Shown: positions 1-8,738 of the stretch, piece by piece
Layout of the letters: each line of letters opens with the position of its first letter
How positions within the stretch are numbered: the first letter of the stretch is position 1
Origin: JBIOYL01 sp044870185
GTDB lineage: Bacteria; Actinomycetota; CALGFH01
Assembly: GCA_044870185.1 (NCBI GenBank)
Contig: JBIOYL010000209.1
Coordinates: 1 to 37,693 of the forward strand
Length of the DNA: 37,693 nt
Reading direction: 5' to 3'
Made by a program: the position numbers and the translations under genes
The notes under the pieces: model-generated
Seen by the model: the letters and a program-made list of their open reading frames with translations, nothing else
Databases searched by the model: none
What the model was told of the DNA's origin: nothing

Positions 1-126
1 TCGCCCGGCGGGAGACTTCTCGCAGGTTGGCGGACGAAACCACAGGCGAAGGCGGGTGGGGCTTCATCCTCAACTCCTACTCCGGCAGGCATCTCAACTC
101 AATTCTCGCACCGGGAATCGAGGCTA

Positions 127-474
127 ATGGCGTTCCTCACCCAGGACGACATGATCGCCCTGCTGGACCGGCTGGTCGGCCACTTCCCCAGCGGGGAGGT
201 GGCCTTCAACGGCTACAGCCGGTTCGCCATCTGGGCGGCCAAGCACTACCACGGCACCCGGTCGGTAGCCGAGCTCATCCGGTCGCCCGGCTTCGACGAC
301 CCCCGCGAGCCCGAACGCTGGAACCCCAAGCTGCAGCTGGTCCGGGAGATCCTGCTCACGCGGGAACCGGAGGTCGCCCAGTTCCCGCTGGCCCTTCGCC
401 TGGTCACCCGCCTGGCAGCACACAGCGCCGCCGTGTCCCGACGAGGCACCACCGTCCTGCAGTACCGCTTCTAG
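127..474 (+). CDS. C-terminal fragment of an LCM/Ppm1-type SAM methyltransferase (truncated)
   Basis: This 115-residue product resembles, from memory of the family, only the last 110 or so residues of the leucine-carboxyl-methyltransferase-like (Ppm1/TcmP) SAM-dependent methyltransferases, which are usually about 270 residues. The stretch LLDRLVGHFPSGE, a DDPREPERW segment and the terminal LQYRF are the features that suggest this. The N-terminal SAM-binding half with its glycine-rich motif is absent: the 126 bases upstream give no convincing continuation. The reading frame stays open a few codons above the ATG (E-S-R-L-M-A-F-L), which fits an older, longer gene cut by deletion. It is probably inactive as a methyltransferase. 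If the family resemblance is wrong it is simply an unknown small protein; the open frame and codon use look genuine. Confidence 0.55.
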   Translation: MAFLTQDDMIALLDRLVGHFPSGEVAFNGYSRFAIWAAKHYHGTRSVAELIRSPGFDDPREPERWNPKLQLVREILLTREPEVAQFPLALRLVTRLAAHSAAVSRRGTTVLQYRF

Positions 475-683
475 CGTGCGACAACCGGTGGCTGGCGGTC
501 GATGCTGCCTTGGCGGCCAGAGTGAGCAGGGCGCCTTCGGTGGGGTCACCGGTCACCCAGGACCGCGGCCACCGCGGCGTGGCGGTCGGGCCTTCGCAGG
601 GATAGCAGCGACGACGCAGCGGCGTTGACCGGCGACCGGACCGTCCGTAGCCTGCATTTGGCAGCGTCCGAGCAGGGGAGGCC

Positions 684-1433
684 ATGGGCAGGTTCGACGA
701 TCAGGTTGCCATTGTGACGGGTGCAGGCTCGGGCACGGGCGCCGCCATCGCGATCCGGCTGGCCGAAGAGGGTGCCAGTGTCGTCTGCACCGACGTCAAC
801 GGCGCCGAGGAACAGACCGCTGGGCTGCTCGGGGAGCGCGGCCTGGCCGTCCGGGTCGACGTGGCCGATGCCCGCAGCGTCGCCGACCTGATCGCCGGGG
901 TGCGCGAGACCTACGGCCGGCTGCACGCCCTGTTCAACAACGCCGGACCCGCCGGCGCCGTGCGGCCGCTGACCGAGCTGTCCGAGGAGAACTTCGACCT
1001 GGTCATCGGGGTCAACCTCAAGGGCCCGTTCCTGACGATGAAGCATGCCATCCCGCTCATGGTCCAAGGTGGTGGCGGCGTCGTCGTCAATGTCTCCTCC
1101 ACGTTCGCGCTGGTGGGCTCGCCCGGGTTTGCGCACTACGCGGCGGCCAAGGCCGGGCTGCTGCAGCTCACCAAGACCGCGGCGCTGGAGTACGGCCCGA
1201 GCGGCGTGCGCGTGAACGCCGTCTGCCCGAGCGTGATCGACACCCCCGCCTTCCAGGCGACGACGGCCGGCATGCCGAAGGAGCTCCTCGACAGCCTGCT
1301 GCGTCGCCAGGGGATCCGCCGGCTCGCCCGCGCGGAGGAGATCGCCGCCGCCGCCGTCTACCTGGCAAGCGACGACGCTTCGTACCTGACCGGCGTCGCG
1401 CTGCCGGCCGACGGCGGCTACCTGGCCGGCTGA
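684..1433 (+). CDS. SDR-family NAD(P)-dependent oxidoreductase
   Basis: This is a 249-residue classical short-chain dehydrogenase, the normal length for the family. The Rossmann glycine motif TGAGSGTG lies at residues 12-19, the NNAG motif near residue 85, and the catalytic set is N111, S138/S139, Y152 and K156 (Y-A-A-A-K). The C-terminal segment ends with the common ADGGY pattern. An acidic residue after beta-strand 2 (D37) favours NAD(H) over NADP(H); this is inference. The start is set by a GGGGAGG ribosome binding site just upstream of the ATG. It runs convergently toward the cyclase/ATPase gene, with 31 bases between their stops. The substrate is unknown; proximity to the aromatic-degradation locus does not prove a role there. 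Confidence 0.92.
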   Translation: MGRFDDQVAIVTGAGSGTGAAIAIRLAEEGASVVCTDVNGAEEQTAGLLGERGLAVRVDVADARSVADLIAGVRETYGRLHALFNNAGPAGAVRPLTELSEENFDLVIGVNLKGPFLTMKHAIPLMVQGGGGVVVNVSSTFALVGSPGFAHYAAAKAGLLQLTKTAALEYGPSGVRVNAVCPSVIDTPAFQATTAGMPKELLDSLLRRQGIRRLARAEEIAAAAVYLASDDASYLTGVALPADGGYLAG

Positions 1434-1464
1434 GTGCACTCGACCTGCGTGGCCGACTGCGGCC

Positions 1465-4400
1465 TCAACTGCCGTGGCGCAACTGGCCGAGCAAGACGCG
1501 GGTGGCGCGAGCGGACGCCAGGTCGCCCTTACGACCGGCCACCGCCAGCGCCTGCTGGGCTTGTTGCGCGGCCTCCGCCGGCCGGCCTTCGAGCCGTAGC
1601 ACGCGCGCGAGCACCAGCAGCGCCGAGGTCTGGACAAGCGGGCAGTCGGTTGCCGCCGCCAGCTCGGCCGCCTCCCTCGCCAGGACCTCGGCGGCAGCCT
1701 CCAGCCCGCTGTTGGCGAGGGCCATGGCGCGGGCGATGCGCCACTCGATCTGCGCGGCCACGTCTTCGCTGTCGGCGGCGGCCGCGGCGGCGATCGTGCT
1801 CAACGCCTCGGCCTCCTCGTCGCGACCCCCGACGGCAGAGATCGCCTCGGCGAGCAGCGCCGCGTGGATCGCCAGGGTACCGCCCTTCTCGCCGATCCGG
1901 ACGAACGCCTCGTAGGCAGGCCGGAGGGTCTGTTCCGCGTCGGCCGGCCGGCCAGCCAGCAGGTAGGTCCAGGCGCCGAACTCGACCCGCCCCACCTTCC
2001 AAAGCCTCCCCGTGAGCTCCTCGCGGATCGCGTCTGCTCGGGCGAGAAACCGCTCGGCCTCATCGAAACGCTCCAGCATCGCCGAACACAGCGCCAGGCT
2101 GTCCAGCACCATCATCGTCGGGCGCGGCGCCCCGTCGAGCTCCGACAGGATCCGCTCGCAGCGCTCCACCGCCTCCGCGGCCGGCGTCGGACCAAGGCAC
2201 AGGCTCGCCGAGATCCCCCCGAGGATGCGTGTCTCCGTCCGCCGGTCCCTCACCTGGCGGGCGTAGCCGACGATGCGCCGCCCGACCCGCTCCAGCTCGG
2301 CCCATTGGAGCCGACGGTTGCAGACGTGGGCGATGAGCCGCCAGCCGTGGGCGAGGCCGACCCGATCCCTGCCCTGCTCGAACAGCGCGATCGTCCGCCC
2401 GGCCTCCCGGCGGGCCTCGTCGGTCCAGCCGTGCGGGTCGGTCACCTCGCGGAGGTAGAGCAGGGCGACCGTGGCCCGCGCAGCGAGCAGCTGGTCGCCG
2501 ACCACCTGCGCACCGTCGGCCACCTCGGCAAGGACCTCCCGCGCCTGGCGCCACTGGCCAGCCTCGGTGAGCGCGTCGCCGAGGTCCAGCAGCAGGCCGA
2601 GCCGTCCCGGGTCGTTGGCGGGAAGCAGGTCGAGGGCGCGGCCGAGCAGGTTCACGGCCGCGGCCGGGTCGTCCCGGCTCATGGCCCGCCCCCCGCCGGC
2701 CGCCAGCCGGGTGGCGCCCCGTCTGCCCAGCTCCACCTCGCGGAGGCCGACCCGCCCGAGCTGCACGCGGTACCGGTAGGCCTGCTCGAAGTGGTAGCCG
2801 GCAAGCTCGTCGTGCTCGGGGAGCACGGCCGCATCGCCGCGCCCGAGCCAGTCGGCCAGCTGCTCGTGCAGCTCGGCGCGGCGGCGCTTGGGGAGCCCCT
2901 CGTAGGTCACGTCGCGTATCAGGAGGTGGCGGAAGCGGAAGGGCTTGGCCGCGATCCTGCCGGCGTCGTCGCCCCCTGCGTCGGGGCGGATCAGCTGCCT
3001 GCGGGCGAGCCTGGCGATCTGTGCGTGCACCGCGGGCCGCGCGGTGGAGGGCGACAGCGCCAGCACCGCCCGCTGGTCGAACACCTGACCCACGACGCTG
3101 GCCCGCTCCAGCACCGCCCGCTCCTCGGCGTCGAGGCGATCCAGGCGGGCGGCCAGCAGCGCGGACACGCCCGCCGGGATGGGGACGTCTGCCAGGTCGG
3201 TGGTGGCCTGCCAGTGGCCGTCCGATCGGACCAGCACCCGCCGGTCGAGCAGCTCGGCGACGAGCTCCTCGACGAACAGCGGGTTGCCGCCGGCCGCCTC
3301 GGCGATGCGGCGCAACAGCTCGGGTGGGACGTCGGCGTCGTCGAGCAGGTTGCGCACGAGCTGGCCGCTGTCGTCCTCGCCGAGGGGATCGAGCAGGATC
3401 GGCGCGGCCTGGAGCCCGCCAGCCCGCCAGCCGGGACGCTCGTCGAACAGTTCCGGCCGCGCGACCCCGACGATCAGGATCGGGGCGCCCCTGGCGAAGC
3501 GAGCCAGGTGCTCGACGAGGTCGAGCAGCGCCGGCTCGGCCCAGTGCAGGTCGTCCAGGACGACCACCAGGGGGCGGCGGCGGGCCAGCGCCTCCAGCAG
3601 CTTGCGAACCGCCCACGGCGCCTCCTCCCGCGAGGCGGTCCGCCCAGCCGTCCCGGCCATCCCCGCCAGCCCCCCCACCACGAAGGCGGCGTGCTCCTCG
3701 CCCACCAGCAGGCCACCAAGCCCAGCCGGCCCGGCGGCCGCGGCGGCCTGGCGGATCACCTCGGCAATCGGCAGGTAGGTCAGGCCCTGCCCGTATTCGA
3801 GGCAGCGGCCCTGCAGCACGGTCGTCTGCTCCTGGACGGCCGCCAGAAGCTCTTGCACCAGGCGGGACTTGCCCACGCCGGCGGGACCGGCGACGACCGA
3901 CAGACGACACGCGCGCACGGCAACGGCATCCTGCAGGGCGCCGACGAGCCGGCGGAGCTCCGCCTCCCGGCCCACCATCGGCGCGTCCAGATGGCGAGCG
4001 TGCCCAGGGACGTCCGGCCGGACGCCGAGCAGCCGGAAGGCGACCACCGGCTCACTCTTGCCCTTGAGCACGAGCGGCCGCACCGGCTCGACGGTCACCG
4101 CGTCGCGGACCAGCCGCCAGGTCCGTTCGCCGATCAGTACCTCGCCGGGACCGGCCGCCTGCTCCAGCCGCGCGGCCACGTTCACCGCATCGCCGACGAC
4201 CACGTCCTGGCCGTGCACCGCGTCGCCGACCAGGACCTCGCCGGTGTTCACGCCGGTGCGCAGGGCCAGGCGCACGCCCCACTCCGCCTCGAGGTCCACG
4301 TTCAGCGCGGCGAGCGCGCCGGCCAGCTCCGCAGCGCCGCGCACCGCCCGCAGCGCGTCGTCCTCGTGCAGCCGGGGGATGCCATAGACCGCCATCACCG

Positions 4401-4665
4401 CGTCCCCGATGAACTTGGCGAGCGTGCCGCCGTGACGCGCGAGCACCTCGGCCACGCGGTCGTAGTACCGGGTGATCACCTCCCGGAGCGACTCGGGGTC
4501 GAGCCGCTCGCCGAGTGGGGTGGATCCCACCAGGTCGCTGAAGACGACCGTGACGGTCTTTCGGACCTCCCGGCTCTCGCCGGATGAGGCAAGAGGCGAC
4601 CCGCAGGCAAGACAGAACTGGGCCCGCGCCGGATTGTCCTCACCGCACTGGGAGCAGATCGGCAT
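1465..4665 (-). CDS. Zinc-ribbon / class III nucleotide cyclase / AAA-type ATPase / TPR regulator
   Basis: This is a 1066-residue multidomain signalling protein. A four-cysteine zinc ribbon (C4, C7, C18, C21) is followed by a class III nucleotide cyclase domain (about 36-205) with both metal-binding aspartates (D44 in FSDLVGS, D88 in FIGDAVMAVYG) and the N162/R166 pair in NVAARLE. Next comes a P-loop ATPase with Walker A GPAGVGKS at 260-267 and Walker B VVVLDDLHW near 367-375. The long C-terminal half looks like TPR-type helical repeats. No helix-turn-helix is visible, so it is not an obvious DNA-binding regulator. The start is the ATG that opens the zinc ribbon; a longer upstream frame would overlap catC and encodes low-complexity sequence. 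It sits 32 bases after catC in the same direction, probably in the same transcript, although no good ribosome binding site is seen. Whether it makes cAMP or cGMP is unknown. Confidence 0.9.
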   Translation of the reverse strand: MPICSQCGEDNPARAQFCLACGSPLASSGESREVRKTVTVVFSDLVGSTPLGERLDPESLREVITRYYDRVAEVLARHGGTLAKFIGDAVMAVYGIPRLHEDDALRAVRGAAELAGALAALNVDLEAEWGVRLALRTGVNTGEVLVGDAVHGQDVVVGDAVNVAARLEQAAGPGEVLIGERTWRLVRDAVTVEPVRPLVLKGKSEPVVAFRLLGVRPDVPGHARHLDAPMVGREAELRRLVGALQDAVAVRACRLSVVAGPAGVGKSRLVQELLAAVQEQTTVLQGRCLEYGQGLTYLPIAEVIRQAAAAAGPAGLGGLLVGEEHAAFVVGGLAGMAGTAGRTASREEAPWAVRKLLEALARRRPLVVVLDDLHWAEPALLDLVEHLARFARGAPILIVGVARPELFDERPGWRAGGLQAAPILLDPLGEDDSGQLVRNLLDDADVPPELLRRIAEAAGGNPLFVEELVAELLDRRVLVRSDGHWQATTDLADVPIPAGVSALLAARLDRLDAEERAVLERASVVGQVFDQRAVLALSPSTARPAVHAQIARLARRQLIRPDAGGDDAGRIAAKPFRFRHLLIRDVTYEGLPKRRRAELHEQLADWLGRGDAAVLPEHDELAGYHFEQAYRYRVQLGRVGLREVELGRRGATRLAAGGGRAMSRDDPAAAVNLLGRALDLLPANDPGRLGLLLDLGDALTEAGQWRQAREVLAEVADGAQVVGDQLLAARATVALLYLREVTDPHGWTDEARREAGRTIALFEQGRDRVGLAHGWRLIAHVCNRRLQWAELERVGRRIVGYARQVRDRRTETRILGGISASLCLGPTPAAEAVERCERILSELDGAPRPTMMVLDSLALCSAMLERFDEAERFLARADAIREELTGRLWKVGRVEFGAWTYLLAGRPADAEQTLRPAYEAFVRIGEKGGTLAIHAALLAEAISAVGGRDEEAEALSTIAAAAAADSEDVAAQIEWRIARAMALANSGLEAAAEVLAREAAELAAATDCPLVQTSALLVLARVLRLEGRPAEAAQQAQQALAVAGRKGDLASARATRVLLGQLRHGS

Positions 4666-4697
4666 ACGGAGAGCGTAGAGACGAGCCGGCCGCGAGC

Positions 4698-4985
4698 TCA
4701 ATCCTCGGCGGACAGCGCCGAGGGGTGGGTGGTCAGCGGCGTGACGTCGATGTCGAGGTAGGGGGCCAGCGGCAGGCTGGACAGGATCTCGTGCAGTCGC
4801 TGGTGGCTGTCGACGTCGAAGACGCTGACGTTGGCATAGCGGCCGACCACCCGCCACAGGTGCCGCCACTCGCCGCTGCGCTGCAGCTCCTGCGCCCGCT
4901 GCCGCTCCTCGGCCTTGAGCCGCTCCACCAGCGCGGGGTCGGCGTCGTGCGGGATCTGCACCTCCATCGTCACCAGGTACAGCAT
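4698..4985 (-). CDS. catC: Muconolactone delta-isomerase
   Basis: This 95-residue protein converts muconolactone to 3-oxoadipate enol-lactone in the catechol branch of the beta-ketoadipate pathway. Its length and motifs fit the CatC family closely: EVQIP near the N-terminus, WRHLWRVVGRYANVSVFDV in the middle, LHEILSSLPL and YLDIDVTPL near the end. The start is the ATG giving M-L-Y-L-V-T, as in family members; an upstream in-frame ATG would add 13 unrelated residues and overlap catB. It begins 13 bases after the catB stop and is followed 32 bases later by the cyclase/ATPase gene, so catA-catB-catC-regulator looks like one transcript. Confidence 0.96.
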   Translation of the reverse strand: MLYLVTMEVQIPHDADPALVERLKAEERQRAQELQRSGEWRHLWRVVGRYANVSVFDVDSHQRLHEILSSLPLAPYLDIDVTPLTTHPSALSAED

Positions 4986-4998
4986 GCCGACCCACCGG

Positions 4999-6168
4999 TC
5001 ACCGGCGCGCCCAGCGGGCGACACGCGCCTCGTCGAGGTCGACGCCGAGCCCTGGCCCGTCGGGCAGGTGCAGCGCCCCGTCGTGGTAGTCCAGCGGCTC
5101 GGCCAGCAGGCCGTCGGTCATCAGCAGCGGCCCGAACAGCTCGCTGCCGTAGGTCACCGCCGGCAAGGTGGCCATGAGCTGGGCGCCGGCGAGCGTGCCG
5201 AGCGAGCTTTCGATCCCGGTGCCGCCGTGGCAGGCGATCCCGGCCGCCCGGGCGATCGCCGCGATCCGCTGGGTGGCCAGGTAGCCGCCCGACTTGCCGA
5301 TCTTGAGGGAGAACACGTCGGCGGCCCGGCGGGCGGCCAGCAGCAGCGCGTCGTGGTCGCTGCGCAGCGTCTCGTCGGCCATGACCGGGATGCGCAGCAG
5401 CGCGCACAGCCGCGCCAGCGCGTCCACGTCCCAGGCAGGGGTGGGCTGCTCCACCAGGTCGATGCCGGCCGCCTCCAGGCGGGGCAGCAGCCGGGTCGCG
5501 GTCAGCTCGTCCCAGGCGCCGTTGAGGTCGACGCGGACGCTGGTCAGCGGGGCCAGCGACGAGGCGATCCGCTCCACCCGGGCGACGTCGGCCTCGGGCT
5601 CGAGCGCGCCCATCTTGAGCTTGATGCTGGCGTGCCGGCCCGACTCGACCTTCGCCAGGGCCTCTTCGACCACCGCCTCGGGGTCGGCGGCGCCGACCGC
5701 CCAGGTGACGGGCAGCCAGTCGCGGCAGCGGCCGCCGAGCAGCGCGTGCAGCGGAAGCTCCAGCGTCCGGGCCCACGCGTCCCACAACGCGGCCTCCAGC
5801 GCGCACTTGGCGAACAGGTTGGCCGCCACGAGCCGGTCCATGCGGTCGCGCAGCGCGGGCAGCCGGGTCAGGTCCGCGCCGACGACCAGCGGGGCGAGAT
5901 AGCGGTCGACGACGACCTGCATCGTCTCCACCGACTCGCCGCCCCACCAGGGGCCGCCGGGCACCACGCCCTCGCCGACGCCCACGACCCCGTCGCGGGT
6001 GCGGACCCGCACGAGCAGCACGCTCTGGCTGTCCATGGTGGTGTCGCGGAACCGGTGCGGCCGCCGCAGGGGCAGGTCGACCAGGGTCGTGGCCACCGTC
6101 TCGACGACGATCGGGCCGCCGCCACGCCAGGCGGCGGCCCTGTCGGGCTGTGGTGCGGCGGTGGTCAC
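4999..6168 (-). CDS. catB: Muconate cycloisomerase (enolase superfamily)
   Basis: This 389-residue enzyme lactonizes cis,cis-muconate to muconolactone. The enolase-superfamily active site is complete: K183 and K185 in SIKLKMG, metal ligands D214 (RVDLNG), E240 (DLVEQP) and D265 (VMADET), K289 in SLKIGKSGG, and the GTGIESS segment at about 317-322. N-terminal LVDLPLRRPHRF is typical of muconate cycloisomerases. The start is a GTG whose last two bases form part of the catA TGA stop (GTGA), giving a 4-base overlap and likely translational coupling. Chloromuconate cycloisomerases are close relatives, so some activity on substituted muconates cannot be excluded. The partnership with catA, catC and phenol hydroxylase favours the unsubstituted catechol pathway. 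Confidence 0.95.
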   Translation of the reverse strand: MTTAAPQPDRAAAWRGGGPIVVETVATTLVDLPLRRPHRFRDTTMDSQSVLLVRVRTRDGVVGVGEGVVPGGPWWGGESVETMQVVVDRYLAPLVVGADLTRLPALRDRMDRLVAANLFAKCALEAALWDAWARTLELPLHALLGGRCRDWLPVTWAVGAADPEAVVEEALAKVESGRHASIKLKMGALEPEADVARVERIASSLAPLTSVRVDLNGAWDELTATRLLPRLEAAGIDLVEQPTPAWDVDALARLCALLRIPVMADETLRSDHDALLLAARRAADVFSLKIGKSGGYLATQRIAAIARAAGIACHGGTGIESSLGTLAGAQLMATLPAVTYGSELFGPLLMTDGLLAEPLDYHDGALHLPDGPGLGVDLDEARVARWARR

Positions 6169-7001
6169 GATCCGGGCGCCGGCTCGAGCACGAAGTCGTA
6201 GGTCACGCCGAGGCGCCGCCTGCCCGAGCCGTCGCCGGGCTCCTCGGTCGGCCGCAGGATCAGCTCGGGCTTGACCGCCGACGCCACGTCGTTGTCGAGG
6301 TAGGCCCCGCCCTCGAAGAACAGCTGGGTGGTCAGCGGGTCGTAGCCCGGGGCGCCGACGATGAGGTGCAGGTGCCCCGGGCGCCACGGGCTCCAGCCGG
6401 CGGCGCGGCACAGCTGGCCGCAGGGGCCGTCCAGCGGGATCGTGTACGGCCCGGGCACGACCGTCTCGACCTCGAAGCGGCCCTGGTCGTCGGCGGTGAC
6501 CTTGCCGCGCAGGTTGCCCGCTGGGGTGTCGGGGTGGAAGCCGGAGTAGAAGCCGTCGGCGCCGGCCTGCCACATGTCCAGGGTCGCGCCGGCGATCGGG
6601 CGGCCGTCCAGGCTGCGCACCTGGCCGCGGAGCACCAGCCGGTCGCCGGGCTCGTCCGGGCGCATCGGCAGGGTCGCCGTGGACGGCAGCTCGGGGGCGC
6701 CGGGCAGGTAGTAGGGGCCGAGGATGGTGCTCTGGCTGCCGTGCCGGCTGTGCGCCGCCAGCTGCTCGACGGTGTGCTCGACCCACACGTCGAGAAACAG
6801 CGGCCACTCGCCGGCCTCACCGACGCGGATCAGCCACTGCTTGACCGCGTCGTACTCCTCGTAGGTCATCTGGTGGTCGACGATCGCCTGGTTGATGCGG
6901 CCGAGCACGTCGGAGGCGAACGCGTCCACCCGCTGCTGCAGCGCGGTCTTGCCGTCGGCGCTCGGGGCGGTCGTGGGGGTGGGGGTCGAGGCGGTCGTCA
7001 T
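6165..7001 (-). CDS. catA: Catechol 1,2-dioxygenase (intradiol, Fe(III))
   Basis: This 278-residue intradiol dioxygenase opens catechol between its hydroxyls to cis,cis-muconate. The four Fe(III) ligands are visible as Y152 (DGFYSGF), Y186 (GPYTIP), H210 and H212 (WRPGHLHLIV), with the Tyr-His spacing expected for catechol dioxygenases. The N-terminal helical dimerization segment contains YDAVKQWLIRVGEAGEWPLFL, very like CatA of Rhodococcus. A strong AAGGAGGG site precedes the ATG. It lies 43 bases downstream of pheA1 and overlaps catB by 4 bases. Hydroxyquinol 1,2-dioxygenase is the main alternative and would suit the nearby maleylacetate reductase, but the overall sequence and the catB/catC partners favour catechol. 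Confidence 0.95.
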   Translation of the reverse strand: MTTASTPTPTTAPSADGKTALQQRVDAFASDVLGRINQAIVDHQMTYEEYDAVKQWLIRVGEAGEWPLFLDVWVEHTVEQLAAHSRHGSQSTILGPYYLPGAPELPSTATLPMRPDEPGDRLVLRGQVRSLDGRPIAGATLDMWQAGADGFYSGFHPDTPAGNLRGKVTADDQGRFEVETVVPGPYTIPLDGPCGQLCRAAGWSPWRPGHLHLIVGAPGYDPLTTQLFFEGGAYLDNDVASAVKPELILRPTEEPGDGSGRRRLGVTYDFVLEPAPGS

Positions 7002-7044
7002 GGGCCCTCCTTGCTCGGCCGGCGCTCGGCCGGCGCGATGGCCG

Positions 7045-8628
7045 TCAGCGCCGGGTGATGACGCTGACGTCGTCGGGGTTGATCAGATCCGGCACGGTCC
7101 AGCCGTCCAGGTCGTACTCGGCCAGGCACTGCTCGGCGAAACCCTTGTACTGGTCGAGCTGGCCGGAGGCCTCCGCGGCGAACAGCAGCTCCGCGCGCAC
7201 GTTCTCGTGGTTGCCGGAGTAGTTGCGCTCGTACAGCTCGTGGCGGGCGCCGAACTCGCTGGCGATCGCGTCCCACAGGGCCTTCATCGTCTTGACCCGC
7301 GCCACCGAGTCGTAGCCGTTGGAGCCGCGCACGAACCGGTCCAGGTAGGGCCGCAGCTGCGGGGTCTTGAAGTCGACCGCGTGGGAGTTGAGGTAGATCA
7401 GGCCGCTGGCGACGTCCTGCTCGATGATCTCCCGCACCCGGGGGTAGCCGATGGTCATGAACCAGCGGTAGGCCAGACCGTAGTCGAGCTTGGGCAGCAG
7501 CGCCCCGCCGACCCAGGGGTCGGGGTTGCGGGCCATGGCGTCGCTGAGCGCCCAGAACAGGTTCCGCCAGGCCAGCACCTCGCCGTAGCGCGCCTGGACC
7601 CCACGGAAGTCCTTGCTGCCGGTCGCCTCCAGCGCCTTGATGAGCAGCCCGGCGATGAAGTCGAGCTTCACCGCCAGGCGGGTGCAGCCCTGGAAGGTGA
7701 ACCGCGGGATGAACCCCGAGGCGGGGAAGAAGCCGTTGATCTTGTCGATGTCGCCGTAGACGAACACGTTCTCCCACGGCACCAGCGCCTTGTCGAGCAC
7801 GAAGATGGTGTCGTTCTCGTCCAGCCGGCTGGACAGCGGGTAGTCGAACGGGCTGCCCATCACGTTGGCGGCCATGCCGTAGGACGGGCGGCAGATCAGC
7901 TTCATGCCCGGCGCGTCCATCGGCAGCACGCAGATGAGCGCGAACTCCTTCTTCTTGATCGGCAGGCCGTAGTGGGCGATGAAGTTGTAGTTGGTGATCG
8001 CCGAGCCGGTGGCCACGACCTTCGCGCCGCTCACGATCAGGCCGCTGTCGTTCTCCTCCTCGACGTGGATGAACACGTCGCGCACGTCGTCGGGCGGCAG
8101 CTGGCGGTCGACCGGCGGATGGATGATCGCGTGGTTCCAGTAGTGGATCCGCTCCTGCGAGTCCCGGTACCAGCGGCGGGCGTTGTCCTGGTAGGGGTCG
8201 TAGAAGTCGGCGTTGGCGCCGAGCGTGCCGAGAAAGCTCGCCTTGTAGTCGGGGCTGCGGCCCATGAAGCCGTAGGTCATCCGCGCCCACGCCGCGATCG
8301 CGTCGCGGTCGGCGACCAGGTCCTCGACCGAGCGTGGCGTGCGGAAGAACGGGAAGGTGAACTCGCCGCCGCCGGTGTCGGTCGCGGTGGTCAGCACGTC
8401 CTTGTGGGCCGGGTCGTACAGCGAGTCGTACAGCCGCGCGGTCATCCGCACCGGGTTGCGGAACGCCGGATGGGTGGTGACGTCGGCGACCCGCTCGCCG
8501 TAGATCCACACCTCCCGGCCGTCGCGCAGGCTCTCGATGTACTCGTCGCCGGTCATCGGGCGCCGCCTGGCCGTGTCCGCGTTGGGCGCGCCGGTGGCGT
8601 CCGGATGGGTGTCTTGTTCGGCGGTCAT
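7045..8628 (-). CDS. pheA1: FADH2-dependent phenol 2-monooxygenase, oxygenase component
   Basis: This 527-residue protein belongs to the HpaB/PheA1 two-component flavin monooxygenase family, which uses reduced FAD supplied by a separate reductase. It matches, as recalled, the phenol hydroxylase PheA1 of Rhodococcus along its length: TGDEYIESLRD near the N-terminus, YGFMGRSPDYKASFLGTLG, SGLIVSGAKVVATGSA, GSPFDYPLSSRLDEND, VPWENVFVYGD, and the C-terminal LYERNYSGNHENVR and VPDLINP. It should hydroxylate phenol to catechol. The start is the ATG preceded by an AAAGGA site; an upstream open frame lacks family similarity. Its reductase lies 110 bases upstream and catA 43 bases downstream. 4-hydroxyphenylacetate or chlorophenol monooxygenase are related alternatives, less likely given the catABC context. 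Confidence 0.93.
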   Translation of the reverse strand: MTAEQDTHPDATGAPNADTARRRPMTGDEYIESLRDGREVWIYGERVADVTTHPAFRNPVRMTARLYDSLYDPAHKDVLTTATDTGGGEFTFPFFRTPRSVEDLVADRDAIAAWARMTYGFMGRSPDYKASFLGTLGANADFYDPYQDNARRWYRDSQERIHYWNHAIIHPPVDRQLPPDDVRDVFIHVEEENDSGLIVSGAKVVATGSAITNYNFIAHYGLPIKKKEFALICVLPMDAPGMKLICRPSYGMAANVMGSPFDYPLSSRLDENDTIFVLDKALVPWENVFVYGDIDKINGFFPASGFIPRFTFQGCTRLAVKLDFIAGLLIKALEATGSKDFRGVQARYGEVLAWRNLFWALSDAMARNPDPWVGGALLPKLDYGLAYRWFMTIGYPRVREIIEQDVASGLIYLNSHAVDFKTPQLRPYLDRFVRGSNGYDSVARVKTMKALWDAIASEFGARHELYERNYSGNHENVRAELLFAAEASGQLDQYKGFAEQCLAEYDLDGWTVPDLINPDDVSVITRR

Positions 8629-8738
8629 GGCCGTTCCTTTCGACAAGGCGTCCGACAAGACGTCGGTGCACCGGCGGGGGGTTGGGCAGCGCGTGGGGCG
8701 GCGGCCGCCAGGGCCGTCTCGGGCGGCGGCGGCGCATC

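Noticed and set aside
1864..4587. A 907-codon plus-strand open frame opposite the cyclase/ATPase gene
   Set aside because: It is a mirror of the GC-rich minus-strand gene; its translation has no domain and is low in complexity, while the other strand has a full set of motifs.
4666..4995. Upstream extension of the cyclase/ATPase gene to 4995
   Set aside because: The added residues are arginine/glycine/alanine-rich and overlap all of catC; the zinc ribbon begins exactly at the ATG at 4665.
6169..6807. Longer catB start reaching into catA
   Set aside because: The added 213 residues are an out-of-frame reading of catA; the GTG overlapping the catA stop gives the usual family length.
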